From Clostridium cellulovorans 743B (GTDB taxonomy: Bacteria; Bacillota; Clostridia; Clostridiales; Clostridiaceae), in the NCBI RefSeq assembly GCF_000145275.1, contig NC_014393.1, forward strand, positions 930,001 to 994,000: 64,000 nucleotides of DNA. The letters run 5' to 3'. Of this stretch, positions 1-8,112 are shown in pieces. The position numbers and the translations under genes are program-made. The notes under the pieces were generated by a model, which was given only the letters and a program-made list of their open reading frames with translations, searched no databases and was not told where the DNA came from. How positions within the stretch are numbered: the first letter of the stretch is position 1; each line of letters opens with the position of its first letter.

Positions 1-159
1 ACAGCCTTAACAGCTTGTGCTGGAGCAGCTGGTAGTGTTTGGGCAGGTATAGGATCTGCTACAGCATTTATGTGGAATCCACCTGTTGCAGCAGCAATTA
101 TAGGAGGCACTGTTGCAGTTGGTGTTGGTGTAGTTCTTGCATATTATCATTTAAGATAA
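1..159 (+). CDS. bacteriocin-like peptide, C-terminal part (5' end outside window)
   Basis: The reading frame enters from the left edge and ends in TAA after 52 codons. The visible part is hydrophobic and very rich in Gly, Ala and Val, ends in an aromatic/basic tail (LAYYHLR), and has one Cys. This composition fits the mature part of a class II (two-peptide, double-glycine leader) bacteriocin. The leader and start lie outside the window. A strong hairpin follows at once, as after the bacteriocin genes at 61059 and 61459. Class is inferred from composition and context; a small phage or holin-like peptide is less likely. Confidence 0.6.
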   Translation, partial: TALTACAGAAGSVWAGIGSATAFMWNPPVAAAIIGGTVAVGVGVVLAYYHLR

Positions 160-182
160 ATGGCTAAAAACATTTAATTATT

Positions 183-230
183 AGTAGACTGATATTTAGC
201 ATTTATAATGCTAAATATTGGTCCACTTTT
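183..230 (+). terminator. hairpin terminator after bacteriocin gene
   Basis: A long stem with the core ATATTTAGCAT...ATGCTAAATAT, extended by AGT.GAC/GTC.ACT, is followed by TTTT. It separates the bacteriocin peptide from the downstream membrane peptidase gene. Confidence 0.65.
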
Positions 231-290
231 CTACATAAAAAACGAATCGTTACATATAATTATTAAGTTACCAAGGAGATAAGAATTAAA

Positions 291-983
291 GTGTATTATT
301 GGATTATTCTTTTAATAATATATATAGTATATATCACGTTAAAAGTTAAAGAAAAAAGTTTTAATAGGAAAGCAGACCTAATGGAGAAACCGTTTAATAT
401 AGAAACTCTTGAAAAATATTGTGAGGATATGTTTAAGTTTTACAATGTTAACCCAATAAAAATAATTAATAACAAATACTTTAGTTATAATAAAGCCAAA
501 AATATTATAACAATACGTGCAATGAAAGAGTACAATTTTCTAGACACATTTATTTGTTTTCATGAGATTGGGCATTATATATCTTCAAAATCTAAGTATA
601 TAAGGATAATAGATAATATACTTATTATATTATTTATGATATCAAGAATATGTTTAACTCCATTCTTAATAATCTTTGGGGTGTACTGCGTTGTTAAGAG
701 TTACAATCCCATCCCCTCAAATATTTATTTTTTTATAAATATACTATATCTTTCTATATCGGTGATTAGGATAATTACTATTCCTTTTATAGAAGGAAGA
801 GCAAATTATTTTGCAAAAAAATTCTTTATAGGCAGTGGGATTTTGAGTGATTATAAGAAGCAAGAGGAGCCAATAAAGATAATAAAGACAAGTTGTTTAA
901 TAGCCCAACTTAATCAAATGATAATATGTATTTTATATACATATATAGTTATATGTTTATTTTATATTGTAAATGTATATTGA
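291..983 (+). CDS. membrane-embedded zinc metallopeptidase (YugP-like)
   Basis: A 230-residue protein with a hydrophobic N-terminal segment, a HEIGH zinc motif near residue 91, and several hydrophobic segments after it (about 105-165 and 200-230). A later EGRANYFAKK segment could supply the third zinc ligand. This layout matches the YugP-type neutral zinc peptidases, although the sequence is divergent. GTG start chosen for its AAGGAGAT ribosome site. In a bacteriocin locus such a protein could process or degrade a peptide, or act in self-protection; that role is inference. A CAAX-type Abi immunity protease was considered, but the HExxH layout does not fit it. Confidence 0.6.
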   Translation: MYYWIILLIIYIVYITLKVKEKSFNRKADLMEKPFNIETLEKYCEDMFKFYNVNPIKIINNKYFSYNKAKNIITIRAMKEYNFLDTFICFHEIGHYISSKSKYIRIIDNILIILFMISRICLTPFLIIFGVYCVVKSYNPIPSNIYFFINILYLSISVIRIITIPFIEGRANYFAKKFFIGSGILSDYKKQEEPIKIIKTSCLIAQLNQMIICILYTYIVICLFYIVNVY

Positions 984-1012
984 AATGATTAAAACATAGG
1001 AGTGAGTGTATT

Positions 1013-1192
1013 TTGAATAATAAAAAAGGAATAATTCAGGTTATTGTAAGTATAACTGTCGGTATCACATCTGCTAATATTTTTGCGTATAAAAGTTTAG
1101 TAGTCCAATTTATTTATACAATTTTGGGGGTTTTAGTGGCATTGAGTATACTTGAATTAGTGTACTTCTTAAAGAAAAAAAAACTTAGATAA
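1013..1192 (+). CDS. small two-segment membrane protein, unknown
   Basis: A 59-residue protein with a TTG start downstream of ATAGGAGTGAG. It has two hydrophobic stretches and ends in a KKKKLR basic tail, so it is probably an integral membrane protein. It belongs to a run of 50-80 residue membrane proteins in this locus. Small proteins of this sort beside bacteriocin genes are often immunity proteins, but nothing in this sequence proves it. Confidence 0.45.
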   Translation: MNNKKGIIQVIVSITVGITSANIFAYKSLVVQFIYTILGVLVALSILELVYFLKKKKLR

Positions 1193-1273
1193 GTACATAT
1201 GTTTATATTTTGCAATTGAGTAAGTATAATAAAAGTTAAAATTAGGCAGTATTATGTATAGTGAGGGGTTTGT

Positions 1274-2188
1274 ATGAAAAGTAAAATTAAAAGACTAATT
1301 TTGCTAAATTCTCTTTTTTATATAAATAACTATGCGTATGCAATCGTAAAAGCTACTTCTAATATGAGTACAGTTATAGGGGCATGGTCTATCACTCCGT
1401 ATATTTTTATATTTATTACAACATTTCTACTAGAGAACCCAATCAGTAAACGTGACAAAAGAATAAAACTTCTTTTGTGGGTTGAGTTTATTATTAGGAT
1501 AGCTGTTATATTTATAAATTATACAGCATCAGTTTATAATCCAACTGATAGAAATTTTGCTATATTTATTGGATTAGAATTTGTATTAATGATTATAAAT
1601 ATCTATATAATAATAAAAGTTTATAATAAAGTAAAAGAATACATTAGAATCAATGGAAAATACGAAGAACTATTAACCTCTGAGGAAAGTAAGAAGTTAA
1701 TAGATGACTATTATTTTGAAAAAAAGCAGTATCTATATTTAGGTGTTGATGAGAGAAATGAAGTTAAAAGAGCTTATAAGACTACAAGCTTAACAGGATT
1801 TTCATTAATATTGTTAGCTATAATTTATTTGGGTGTAACATTTTTTTTAAGAATTGGTGGAGAAAAATTCAGAAATATATTTTTAGCAATAGATATGTGT
1901 ATGTTGTTGGGATATTTTAAACTATCAAGTGTACAATTGAGAGCATTCTATAAAGATATAGCTACATATAAAAAAGTTCTTATACGTGATAATTTCATTT
2001 TATTAGCAGGAATGACTTTTCTATTTATTATGGAAGGGTTTGTTTATATAAATACGCATGATATAAATTTTGTAACATATATTATAGGCACTGTTGGAAT
2101 AATACCAACATTAAATACAAATAGAACTATTTCATTAAACTTTCATAAAGTAAATAAGGATTACATAGTTAATAATGATGATCAATGA
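1274..2188 (+). CDS. multi-pass membrane protein, unknown
   Basis: A 304-residue protein with about seven to eight hydrophobic segments: an N-terminal set around residues 8-120, a charged loop at about 125-175, then a second set. The ATG is preceded by GTGAGGGG. No signature motif was recognised. Its position among bacteriocin-locus membrane genes suggests a transport, sensing or immunity role, but this is only contextual. Confidence 0.55.
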   Translation: MKSKIKRLILLNSLFYINNYAYAIVKATSNMSTVIGAWSITPYIFIFITTFLLENPISKRDKRIKLLLWVEFIIRIAVIFINYTASVYNPTDRNFAIFIGLEFVLMIINIYIIIKVYNKVKEYIRINGKYEELLTSEESKKLIDDYYFEKKQYLYLGVDERNEVKRAYKTTSLTGFSLILLAIIYLGVTFFLRIGGEKFRNIFLAIDMCMLLGYFKLSSVQLRAFYKDIATYKKVLIRDNFILLAGMTFLFIMEGFVYINTHDINFVTYIIGTVGIIPTLNTNRTISLNFHKVNKDYIVNNDDQ

Positions 2189-2479
2189 GTAGTTTTGTTG
2201 GAATAAATCATTTGTGTAAAAGTATACTTAATATAATTACTTATGAGGCTTGAATAGGTGTTTCCTTTTCAGCCTTTTTGTGCACTACATGCATTAAAGG
2301 ACGTACTTCTAAATAAGTTTAGAAATAAAGAAACTCTAAGACTGAAACAGGAAAAGAATTTGAAAAACTATGTTATATGTAAGTGCTAAACAAATATCTA
2401 ATAATAAAGAATTATGCTAATATAATTTATTTAGGAAAGTATTGTTCTTGGAGTAAAGAAGAAAAGCAGAAGGAATAGG
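2189..2479. other. intergenic stretch with one terminator
   Basis: No convincing gene. A hairpin at 2246-2279 (AGGCT.GAA...TTCAGCCT followed by TTTTT) ends the upstream gene. The rest is AT-rich with short broken frames. Confidence 0.5.
2246..2279 (+). terminator. rho-independent terminator
   Basis: The stem AGGCT(T)GAA / TTCAGCCT runs straight into TTTTT, downstream of the 304-residue membrane protein gene. Confidence 0.6.
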
Positions 2480-2695
2480 ATGATAGATAGTATAATGAAG
2501 AAAAAACTTAATTTAGAATTACCTATAGGATTAGCGTTGTTTATTGGTTTTATTGTTTCAAAAATAATGCCTATTTTTTATCCAGAAATAGTGCCTGTCA
2601 ATAGTAAGATAAAAATTTTCTTTGAGATTTTATTTTATGTAGCACTAGCAGCACTATTAATCACAAGTTATAGAAACAGCAAAAAGAAAAAATAA
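2480..2695 (+). CDS. small membrane protein, unknown
   Basis: A 71-residue protein with two hydrophobic segments (about 15-32 and 45-62) and a C-terminal KKKK tail. It follows an AGAAGGAATAGG ribosome site. It resembles the other small membrane proteins of the bacteriocin block in plan but not in obvious sequence. Function not recognised. Confidence 0.5.
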   Translation: MIDSIMKKKLNLELPIGLALFIGFIVSKIMPIFYPEIVPVNSKIKIFFEILFYVALAALLITSYRNSKKKK

Positions 2696-2758
2696 CAGAG
2701 TTTCAAGAGACTCAATACTTTCCTATGTAAATGTGTTGAGGAAAAGAAAGGTTAATAT

Positions 2759-2932
2759 ATGAAAAGTAGTATAAGGACGATAGTATCTTTTTTGGCATTG
2801 ATTACGTTAGCTGGTATAGGGGGAATATCATCTAGTTTTAGTGCAAAACATGGAGCAATATTTGGGTTCTCTATGTTAGCAATAATTTTTAGTATTTTGA
2901 TTATTTCAATGAAGAACATTAAGAATAAATAG
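2759..2932 (+). CDS. 57-residue membrane protein, paralogue of the one at 62306
   Basis: A predicted two-segment membrane peptide starting at ATG after GAAAAGAAAGG. Its central part closely matches the 54-residue protein at 62306: both share ...IRTV(I/V)SFL.LITL.GIG...FSAK.G.IFGFSMLAII. So the same small gene occurs on both sides of the prophage, within two bacteriocin gene blocks. Function unknown; immunity is a contextual guess. Confidence 0.6.
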   Translation: MKSSIRTIVSFLALITLAGIGGISSSFSAKHGAIFGFSMLAIIFSILIISMKNIKNK

Positions 2933-3319
2933 TTCTTAGGGAATATCTGAAAATATATTTGTTACGTAGAAATTTAGAGAAAAGACAGAATAAAAGTTAA
3001 TAAAAAGGATTCACATGTGTTTCTCATTCAGCTTCTAAGTTGTCCCGACGCATATATTTTATGATAGTTGAGAAGCTAAGTGTGCATGAAGGTAAGAAGA
3101 ATATATCTCGCTAGGTGGTACAGAGATTGATGTTAAATTGAATAGTATAAAGTAAGCTGATTAGGATGGGTAAGTGCTCATCTTAATCAGCTTTTTTATA
3201 CAAGAAGCTCAGAGAAACACTTGTAATTTTATGGCTAATATATGATAAAGAATGTATTAAAATATGATTAAATGGAAATTAATTTTACTAACAGTAATAA
3301 ATTTAGAGGAGATAAACTT
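2933..3319. other. intergenic region between bacteriocin block and accessory block
   Basis: No gene seen. It contains an inverted repeat with arms AGCTTCT/AGAAGCT around 3040-3085, a GGTGGTAC string at 3114-3121, and the strong terminator at 3156-3197. The left prophage or island boundary may lie here or further right; no att repeat was identified. Confidence 0.4.
3156..3197 (+). terminator. strong rho-independent terminator
   Basis: A long stem, GCTGATTAGGATG pairing with CATCTTAATCAGC with one imperfect position, is followed by TTTTTT. Confidence 0.75.
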
Positions 3320-4021
3320 ATGGAATATATTTTAAATGACACTGATATTTTCGATACAGGAATTGATAAAAAGTTTCGGTTAGTTATAGAAAATAATATT
3401 GGTAGTTTTACTAAAGATAAGGCGTATGTATTTAAGGTGAGTTTTCATGTGAATTTATTAAATGATGTTAGATTTGAGAAGTTTGATATTCTACCTAGAG
3501 TAACGAATAAGGGAAAAATAGAGGATAAAATTGGTGATGTAATGAGCCATCAACTTAATGTACTAGAAAAGATTCTTTCTGAAAATAATATAGAGTCTTA
3601 TTCAACTACAATCCAAGGGGAGAATTTAGAAAAAGAGAATATGATAAAAATCGAGCTTTATGAGGATAATTCGGAGACTAATTTTGATAAAAGAGGAAGG
3701 CGAATTAATAGAATCAAGGTTAGTTCTATAATACCAAATTTATCGGGGGTTAAGCAAAATGTATCTAGGCTAGCTTCAGAGAGAATAAGTCAGATATTTT
3801 ATGATTTTATGAATGTCGTTAAAGACAGAAAGCTAATGTCGAAGATATTAGGTGTAGAAGAAACTTATGATGATGATATATTGATAAGAGCTTTTTATGA
3901 GCAATATAGAGAGTTGTGGTTTACTACAAAACAGAGGGAAAATGAATTATTAGATTTACTTAAAGAAAGAAGTAGAGTTGCTTTAGAAGAGTATTTTGAA
4001 GAGCAAAGCGAAGGTAATTAA
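3320..4021 (+). CDS. unknown protein, 233 residues
   Basis: Soluble and charged, ending in an acidic Glu-rich tail. No recognised motif. ATG at 3320 preferred over the upstream ATG at 3272 because AGAGGAG lies 8 bases before it. It is the first gene of an accessory block that continues with a pseudogene and the R-M pair. Function unknown. Confidence 0.55.
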   Translation: MEYILNDTDIFDTGIDKKFRLVIENNIGSFTKDKAYVFKVSFHVNLLNDVRFEKFDILPRVTNKGKIEDKIGDVMSHQLNVLEKILSENNIESYSTTIQGENLEKENMIKIELYEDNSETNFDKRGRRINRIKVSSIIPNLSGVKQNVSRLASERISQIFYDFMNVVKDRKLMSKILGVEETYDDDILIRAFYEQYRELWFTTKQRENELLDLLKERSRVALEEYFEEQSEGN

Positions 4022-4050
4022 AGGCGTGATGCGGTGAGGTGATCTATGTA

Positions 4051-4203
4051 ATGAATTTTGACTATATTTCGGGAGATGAGAGAGAAACTTTATATAATGA
4101 GGTTTGGACAGAGCCGATGATTAATATAGCTAAAAAATAAGGTATGTATGACAATGGATTAAAAAACATTGTAAGATGTATAATAAGGCTATTGTATAAA
4201 TGA
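4051..4203 (+). pseudogene. decayed fragment of an EVWxEPM-type N-terminal HTH domain
   Basis: The frame encodes an ~29-residue peptide ending NEVWTEPMINIAKK, then a TAA, and continues in the same frame as GMYDNGLKNIV before a TGA. An (E)VW.EPM..(L/V)AK.YG(I/V)SD.GL segment is familiar as an N-terminal helical domain in many bacterial proteins. The TAA sits where a Tyr (TAT) is expected, so this looks like a nonsense-mutated fragment. The rest (4204-4414) holds no gene, only AT-rich upstream sequence of the methyltransferase. Confidence 0.4.
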
Positions 4204-4414
4204 CGGTGCAATTTAGTTAACTAAAATACAATAGTGAAGAAATCGATAAATCAGATATTCAATTAAATCTAATGCATAATTTGATTCCTATGCTAAAGTT
4301 ATCAAATAATCGTGATTTCATATAAAATTTATGAAATTTTTATGACAAAAATACCTGGACTTTTTTCAAAATGTATGTTAAATTATATTTAGAATACATT
4401 ATGGAGGGAAAAAA

Positions 4415-5752
4415 ATGCCTTATGCAATTGATTTGTTCTGCGGAGCGGGAGGTATGAGTGAAGGATTAATTCAAGCGGGATTTCATATTCTGTTTTCAAG
4501 TGATATCAATGAAGATGTTCAACGAACGTATATGAATAGGCATGAGCAACTTGGATTATTGCAAGGCGTAAATACACATTATCATAGAGGAGATGTTAGG
4601 GAACTAACAGGAGAATTTATCAGAAATTCGATACAAAACCTAGCTATATTTGCTGAAGGCAGCGTTCCAGAGGATATTGATGCTATTTTTGGAGGACCAC
4701 CTTGTCAAGGATTCAGCAGGGCTGGTAGACGAAAGTCGGATGATCCAAGGAACTTGCTATTCAAAGAATATCTAAGAGTAATTAGAGAAGTAAATCCTAA
4801 ATATGTGGTAATGGAGAATGTTGTAGGATTTTTAGATACAAAATTTTATGGTTTTGTAGGAGTTACAGGTCAGCTTTATGATGATGGTATGGTAGCGCCA
4901 GAAATATTGAGAAATGAATTTCAATTAATTGGGTACAATACATTAGAACCACAAGTTATGGATGCAGCAAACTATGGTGTACCACAAAGAAGAAATAGAG
5001 TTATTTTTATTGCATATAGAGATGATGTTGTGGCCCCACAATATCCTGAACCTACTGTTACTGAAGAAACAAAGTTAACAATAGAAGATGCAATCACTGA
5101 TTTGATAAGAGAGCGTCGTGTTAGAAATAGGATTTTTAATGGAAGGTTATCTCAGTTCCAACAAGATTCTATAAATGGAAGAACACCAGATATAAATGGA
5201 AACACCATAAATAGTAATGGTGTTATCTATAATAATGAGGTTTCTAGCCATACTCCGATAATTAAAGAGCGCTTTTCTCTATTCAAAGAAGGTGAAGATG
5301 GTGGACAATTAAGAAATCGGATTGCAACAAAAGGAATCAATTTACGAGGTAAGGATAATTTAATTCTATATTGTTCACAAATGTTAAGTATGGAAGAGGA
5401 TGAAGTAGTTAAAAAGTTTAAGAAGGCAGATGTAAATGATGAAATGTTAGATGTACTTCTTACTAAAAAAAATATTAGAACACGACTAGACAGGGCAAAG
5501 CCAGCTGCTACAGTTATGACAATTGCTGATGATTATATATCACCATTTGAAGCAAGAACATTTACTGTTAGAGAACTGGCTAGATTACAATCTTTTGATG
5601 ATAGTTTTGTATTCTTAGGTAAAAGAACTACAGGTGGAATCAGAAGAAGAGTGGAAGTTCCACAGTATTCACAGGTTGGTAATGCTGTTCCTCCACTTCT
5701 AGCAAAAGCAATTGCCTTAGAAATTTTGAGATTATTAATAGCTGAGGAATAG
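4415..5752 (+). CDS. DNA (cytosine-5-)-methyltransferase of a type II R-M system
   Basis: A full-length 445-residue C5 methyltransferase. Motif I is DLFCGAGGMSEG (6-17), catalytic motif IV is PPCQGFS with Cys97, motif VI is ENV (134-136), motif VIII is QRRNRV (~190), and motif X is GNAVPPLLAKAI near the end. It transfers a methyl group from S-adenosylmethionine to carbon 5 of cytosine in a target site. That site is not readable from sequence. The ATG follows GGAGGG. It converges on a probable restriction enzyme gene only 17 bases away, which points to a complete R-M pair. The prophage carries a second, unrelated C5 enzyme at 24223. Confidence 0.92.
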   Translation: MPYAIDLFCGAGGMSEGLIQAGFHILFSSDINEDVQRTYMNRHEQLGLLQGVNTHYHRGDVRELTGEFIRNSIQNLAIFAEGSVPEDIDAIFGGPPCQGFSRAGRRKSDDPRNLLFKEYLRVIREVNPKYVVMENVVGFLDTKFYGFVGVTGQLYDDGMVAPEILRNEFQLIGYNTLEPQVMDAANYGVPQRRNRVIFIAYRDDVVAPQYPEPTVTEETKLTIEDAITDLIRERRVRNRIFNGRLSQFQQDSINGRTPDINGNTINSNGVIYNNEVSSHTPIIKERFSLFKEGEDGGQLRNRIATKGINLRGKDNLILYCSQMLSMEEDEVVKKFKKADVNDEMLDVLLTKKNIRTRLDRAKPAATVMTIADDYISPFEARTFTVRELARLQSFDDSFVFLGKRTTGGIRRRVEVPQYSQVGNAVPPLLAKAIALEILRLLIAEE

Positions 5753-5770
5753 AAACCTCAGCTATTTTTC
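5738..5770 (+). terminator. shared terminator of the convergent R-M genes
   Basis: A perfect 10-bp inverted repeat (ATAGCTGAGG/CCTCAGCTAT), whose loop contains the TAG stop of the methyltransferase, is followed by TTTTT on the plus strand. It lies between the converging M and R genes and could also act on the minus-strand transcript. Confidence 0.8.
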
Positions 5771-6714
5771 TATATTCTAAAATAGGAATAATCGGTTGAT
5801 AGTAGCGGAATGCCGATTTTTATAGTTGACAAATGATTAGAGGAATGACCAGATTTGAGATTTCTTTCTAGTATCTCTTTTATTGAACTGGCTACTCCAG
5901 ACTTGGTAGCTAACCCCCAATAATTTCCACCACTGATATTTCTTACTCTTTGAACAGCTACAGAAGTAGGAGCTAGTTTTTCAAGTTTTACTGTAGGAAC
6001 TGTTACAAAAGAATAAGAGAACTTGGCAATGTCTGCAATAGAATATCCCTCACGACCGATAGAAATCCCAGTTCTAAACGCTTTTGCAGAATAAATCATA
6101 TCCCATAACATTGGAATTTGTGCATTATCATTCCAGTTGGTTTTACATTGAATAACATGTACTTCTATTTCTTTAAAATCTTCAGCAACCAATGCGTTTA
6201 ACATTGGTAAAAGGTTATACTTTTTACTACGACCTGTATACGGTAAAACAGTATCCCCATTAGTGTCTGTAATTTCTATATTATCTTTATCAATTTTATA
6301 GTGAGCTTTATCAGGAAATGTGATGGCAACTAAATCAGATTCAGTATTTGAAATAAAACTTCCATAATTAACTGTTATGGCATTACTAACAGGTTCAGGA
6401 ATAAGTCCTTTGGAATGTTTGATAACAACAGTTCTTCGTCCAATTAGACACAAATTTAAATACCAGCAAACTAATGCTTCCCAATTTGCACCACCGCCAG
6501 AAACATCACTTTGACTTCTGTCTGATGAGGTATTTGTAGAATAGAAAATATCCTTTAAATGGTCTCCTAGTGATAAAATTTGATGCTGAGTTGGAGCTGG
6601 AGCTAAATTTTTGATTTGAGTATTCCAAGTTGGCCAAGCCGTAGAAAAACCTTTTGTGGAAAAAAGTTTATTAATAGCAGCCTCTCTTAAACACTCTATA
6701 ATATTCTGACTCAA
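5770..6714 (-). CDS. probable type II restriction endonuclease
   Basis: A 314-residue soluble protein convergent with the C5 methyltransferase. It carries a PD-(D/E)xK-like constellation: Glu79 in GGGANWEAL, Asp127 in ESDLVAI, and Gln189-x-Lys191 in HVIQCKTNW followed by NDNAQIPMLWD. This GGGxNWE...SDL...QCKTNWNDN pattern is typical of type II restriction enzymes. TTG start chosen (AAGGGGG ribosome site 7 bases before). A TATAAT box lies upstream on the minus strand at about 6746-6751. The partner methyltransferase would protect the same site. Family level is inferred from motifs and pairing. Confidence 0.7.
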   Translation of the reverse strand: MSQNIIECLREAAINKLFSTKGFSTAWPTWNTQIKNLAPAPTQHQILSLGDHLKDIFYSTNTSSDRSQSDVSGGGANWEALVCWYLNLCLIGRRTVVIKHSKGLIPEPVSNAITVNYGSFISNTESDLVAITFPDKAHYKIDKDNIEITDTNGDTVLPYTGRSKKYNLLPMLNALVAEDFKEIEVHVIQCKTNWNDNAQIPMLWDMIYSAKAFRTGISIGREGYSIADIAKFSYSFVTVPTVKLEKLAPTSVAVQRVRNISGGNYWGLATKSGVASSIKEILERNLKSGHSSNHLSTIKIGIPLLSTDYSYFRI

Positions 6715-7033
6715 TGATAGTCCCCCTTCCTATGAATAATGTTTAATTATATCATAAAAAGACATATATGAATATATTTACAATGTATATTTTATCGAAA
6801 CGTATCATAAATTAATTTGTTTTTAACATTTAAACATAAGAAAAACATATCTTTACATAAGGCGGCAAGGTTAAAGCATTCTTAATATCTGTAGGACACA
6901 GTTATCGGTGAGAGTTGAAATAAACATAAATATTTTGTTTTGTTTAATATTTAAGTATAATAATAGATAAAATATAATTTATATACATTTTTATGAAAGA
7001 TTACAATACTGATTAACTAAAGGAGAGGGATAT
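6715..7033. other. divergent intergenic region
   Basis: Separates the restriction gene (minus) from the CoiA-like gene (plus). It is AT-rich with TATAAT-like boxes toward each gene (minus strand ~6746-6751; plus strand TATAAT at ~6957). No gene or clear structured element was seen. Confidence 0.4.
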
Positions 7034-7984
7034 ATGAAAAAGAAAGCAGATATTTTAATTAATGATGAATATAAAAGAATAAATATTTGGGATGTGTTGC
7101 GATGGAAACAAAGTAATCCTGAATTTTGGGAAAAAAATAAAAATTCTATTTATAGCATTAATAAAAATATTGAAGATAAAGTACCAATGGTTTTTCAAAC
7201 TGGGAAAAATAATATTTTTGCTAATAGTTATTTTAGGTTTAAAGATACTAATACTTTAAGAGACGGCGAAGGATATGAAGAATCTTATCAACATGAATTT
7301 TTTAAAGAATGCTTTTCACGATTAAAGATACTTAATTTACACTTTGGTAAAAATAACGTAAAAGTTTATGTTGATGAGGCGAATCAAGAAGAAATAGTTT
7401 ATACAAGTAATGGCAGAAAAAGAATTGTAGATGTAATGATACAATTTTCAAAAGCTGAACCAATGATTTATGTTGAAAAGTGGAATGGAAAATTGGCTAT
7501 AGAGGTGCGCCAAACTCACAAAGTTGATGACATTAAAATAAAAGAATTTAAAGATAGTGAAATAGCTATGGTAGAGTTTAATGCTTCGAAAACGGAAACG
7601 AAATGGAGGATTATGGAGAATTTTATATCCGAAGAAGATGAAGAAAAACAATTTGAGAGAGTAATTAGTAAATTGAATAATTTTATAGCTGTTAATATGT
7701 TAAGTGACCCTATATCGAAAAAATATTTTTCTTCACTTAGGCTAGAGGAAGAAGTAAGCAAAAATGAATTGTATAAAAAAAGACTAATTTATATGAATAA
7801 TGAAATAACTAACTTAAAAAAAGAGAATCAAAACCTAGTGGAAGAAGTCGAAAATTGCAGAAAAAGTAATGGTGAATTAAAACAAAAATTGAGATATATT
7901 GATGGTAAGTATAGGTTTTTTAAAGAAGAGAATGAAAGTATAAAATCAAAATTTATATATAAGTTATTTTATAAAAACAAGTAA
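7034..7984 (+). CDS. CoiA-like nuclease-domain protein with coiled-coil tail
   Basis: A 316-residue protein. Residues ~85-165 hold a CoiA-type pattern: His87-x-x-x-Lys in YQHEFFKE, Asp133 in RIVDVMI, and a Glu157-Val-x-Gln160 pair in AIEVRQT. This resembles the PD-(D/E)xK variant of competence protein CoiA. The C-terminal third (about 235-300) is a charged heptad-like coiled coil. ATG follows AGGAGAGGG. Placed beside an R-M pair, it may be a defence or DNA-processing nuclease rather than a competence factor. That is inference. Confidence 0.5.
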   Translation: MKKKADILINDEYKRINIWDVLRWKQSNPEFWEKNKNSIYSINKNIEDKVPMVFQTGKNNIFANSYFRFKDTNTLRDGEGYEESYQHEFFKECFSRLKILNLHFGKNNVKVYVDEANQEEIVYTSNGRKRIVDVMIQFSKAEPMIYVEKWNGKLAIEVRQTHKVDDIKIKEFKDSEIAMVEFNASKTETKWRIMENFISEEDEEKQFERVISKLNNFIAVNMLSDPISKKYFSSLRLEEEVSKNELYKKRLIYMNNEITNLKKENQNLVEEVENCRKSNGELKQKLRYIDGKYRFFKEENESIKSKFIYKLFYKNK

Positions 7985-8041
7985 TCAGGTATAAGTATAG
8001 AGGTGGTAGAAGTTTAAGTTCATTTTCTTAAAATAATAAAC

Positions 8042-8070
8042 AAAAGGAACCGTTTTGAGGTTCCTTTGAA
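8042..8070. terminator. bidirectional terminator between CoiA-like gene and immA
   Basis: AAAGGAACC ... GGTTCCTTT is a perfect 9-bp stem with A and T tracts on both sides, between two convergent genes. Confidence 0.65.
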
Positions 8071-8112
8071 AAAAGTAGTATATCGGTAGAGTATTTAAAC
8101 ATATACGAGCTT

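Noticed and set aside
3112..3126. AGGTGGTACAGAGA resembles a T-box antiterminator and is followed by a terminator
   Set aside because: The conserved ACCGCG part is missing, no stem I features were found, and the following terminator does not pair with it. No aminoacyl-tRNA synthetase or amino acid gene is downstream.
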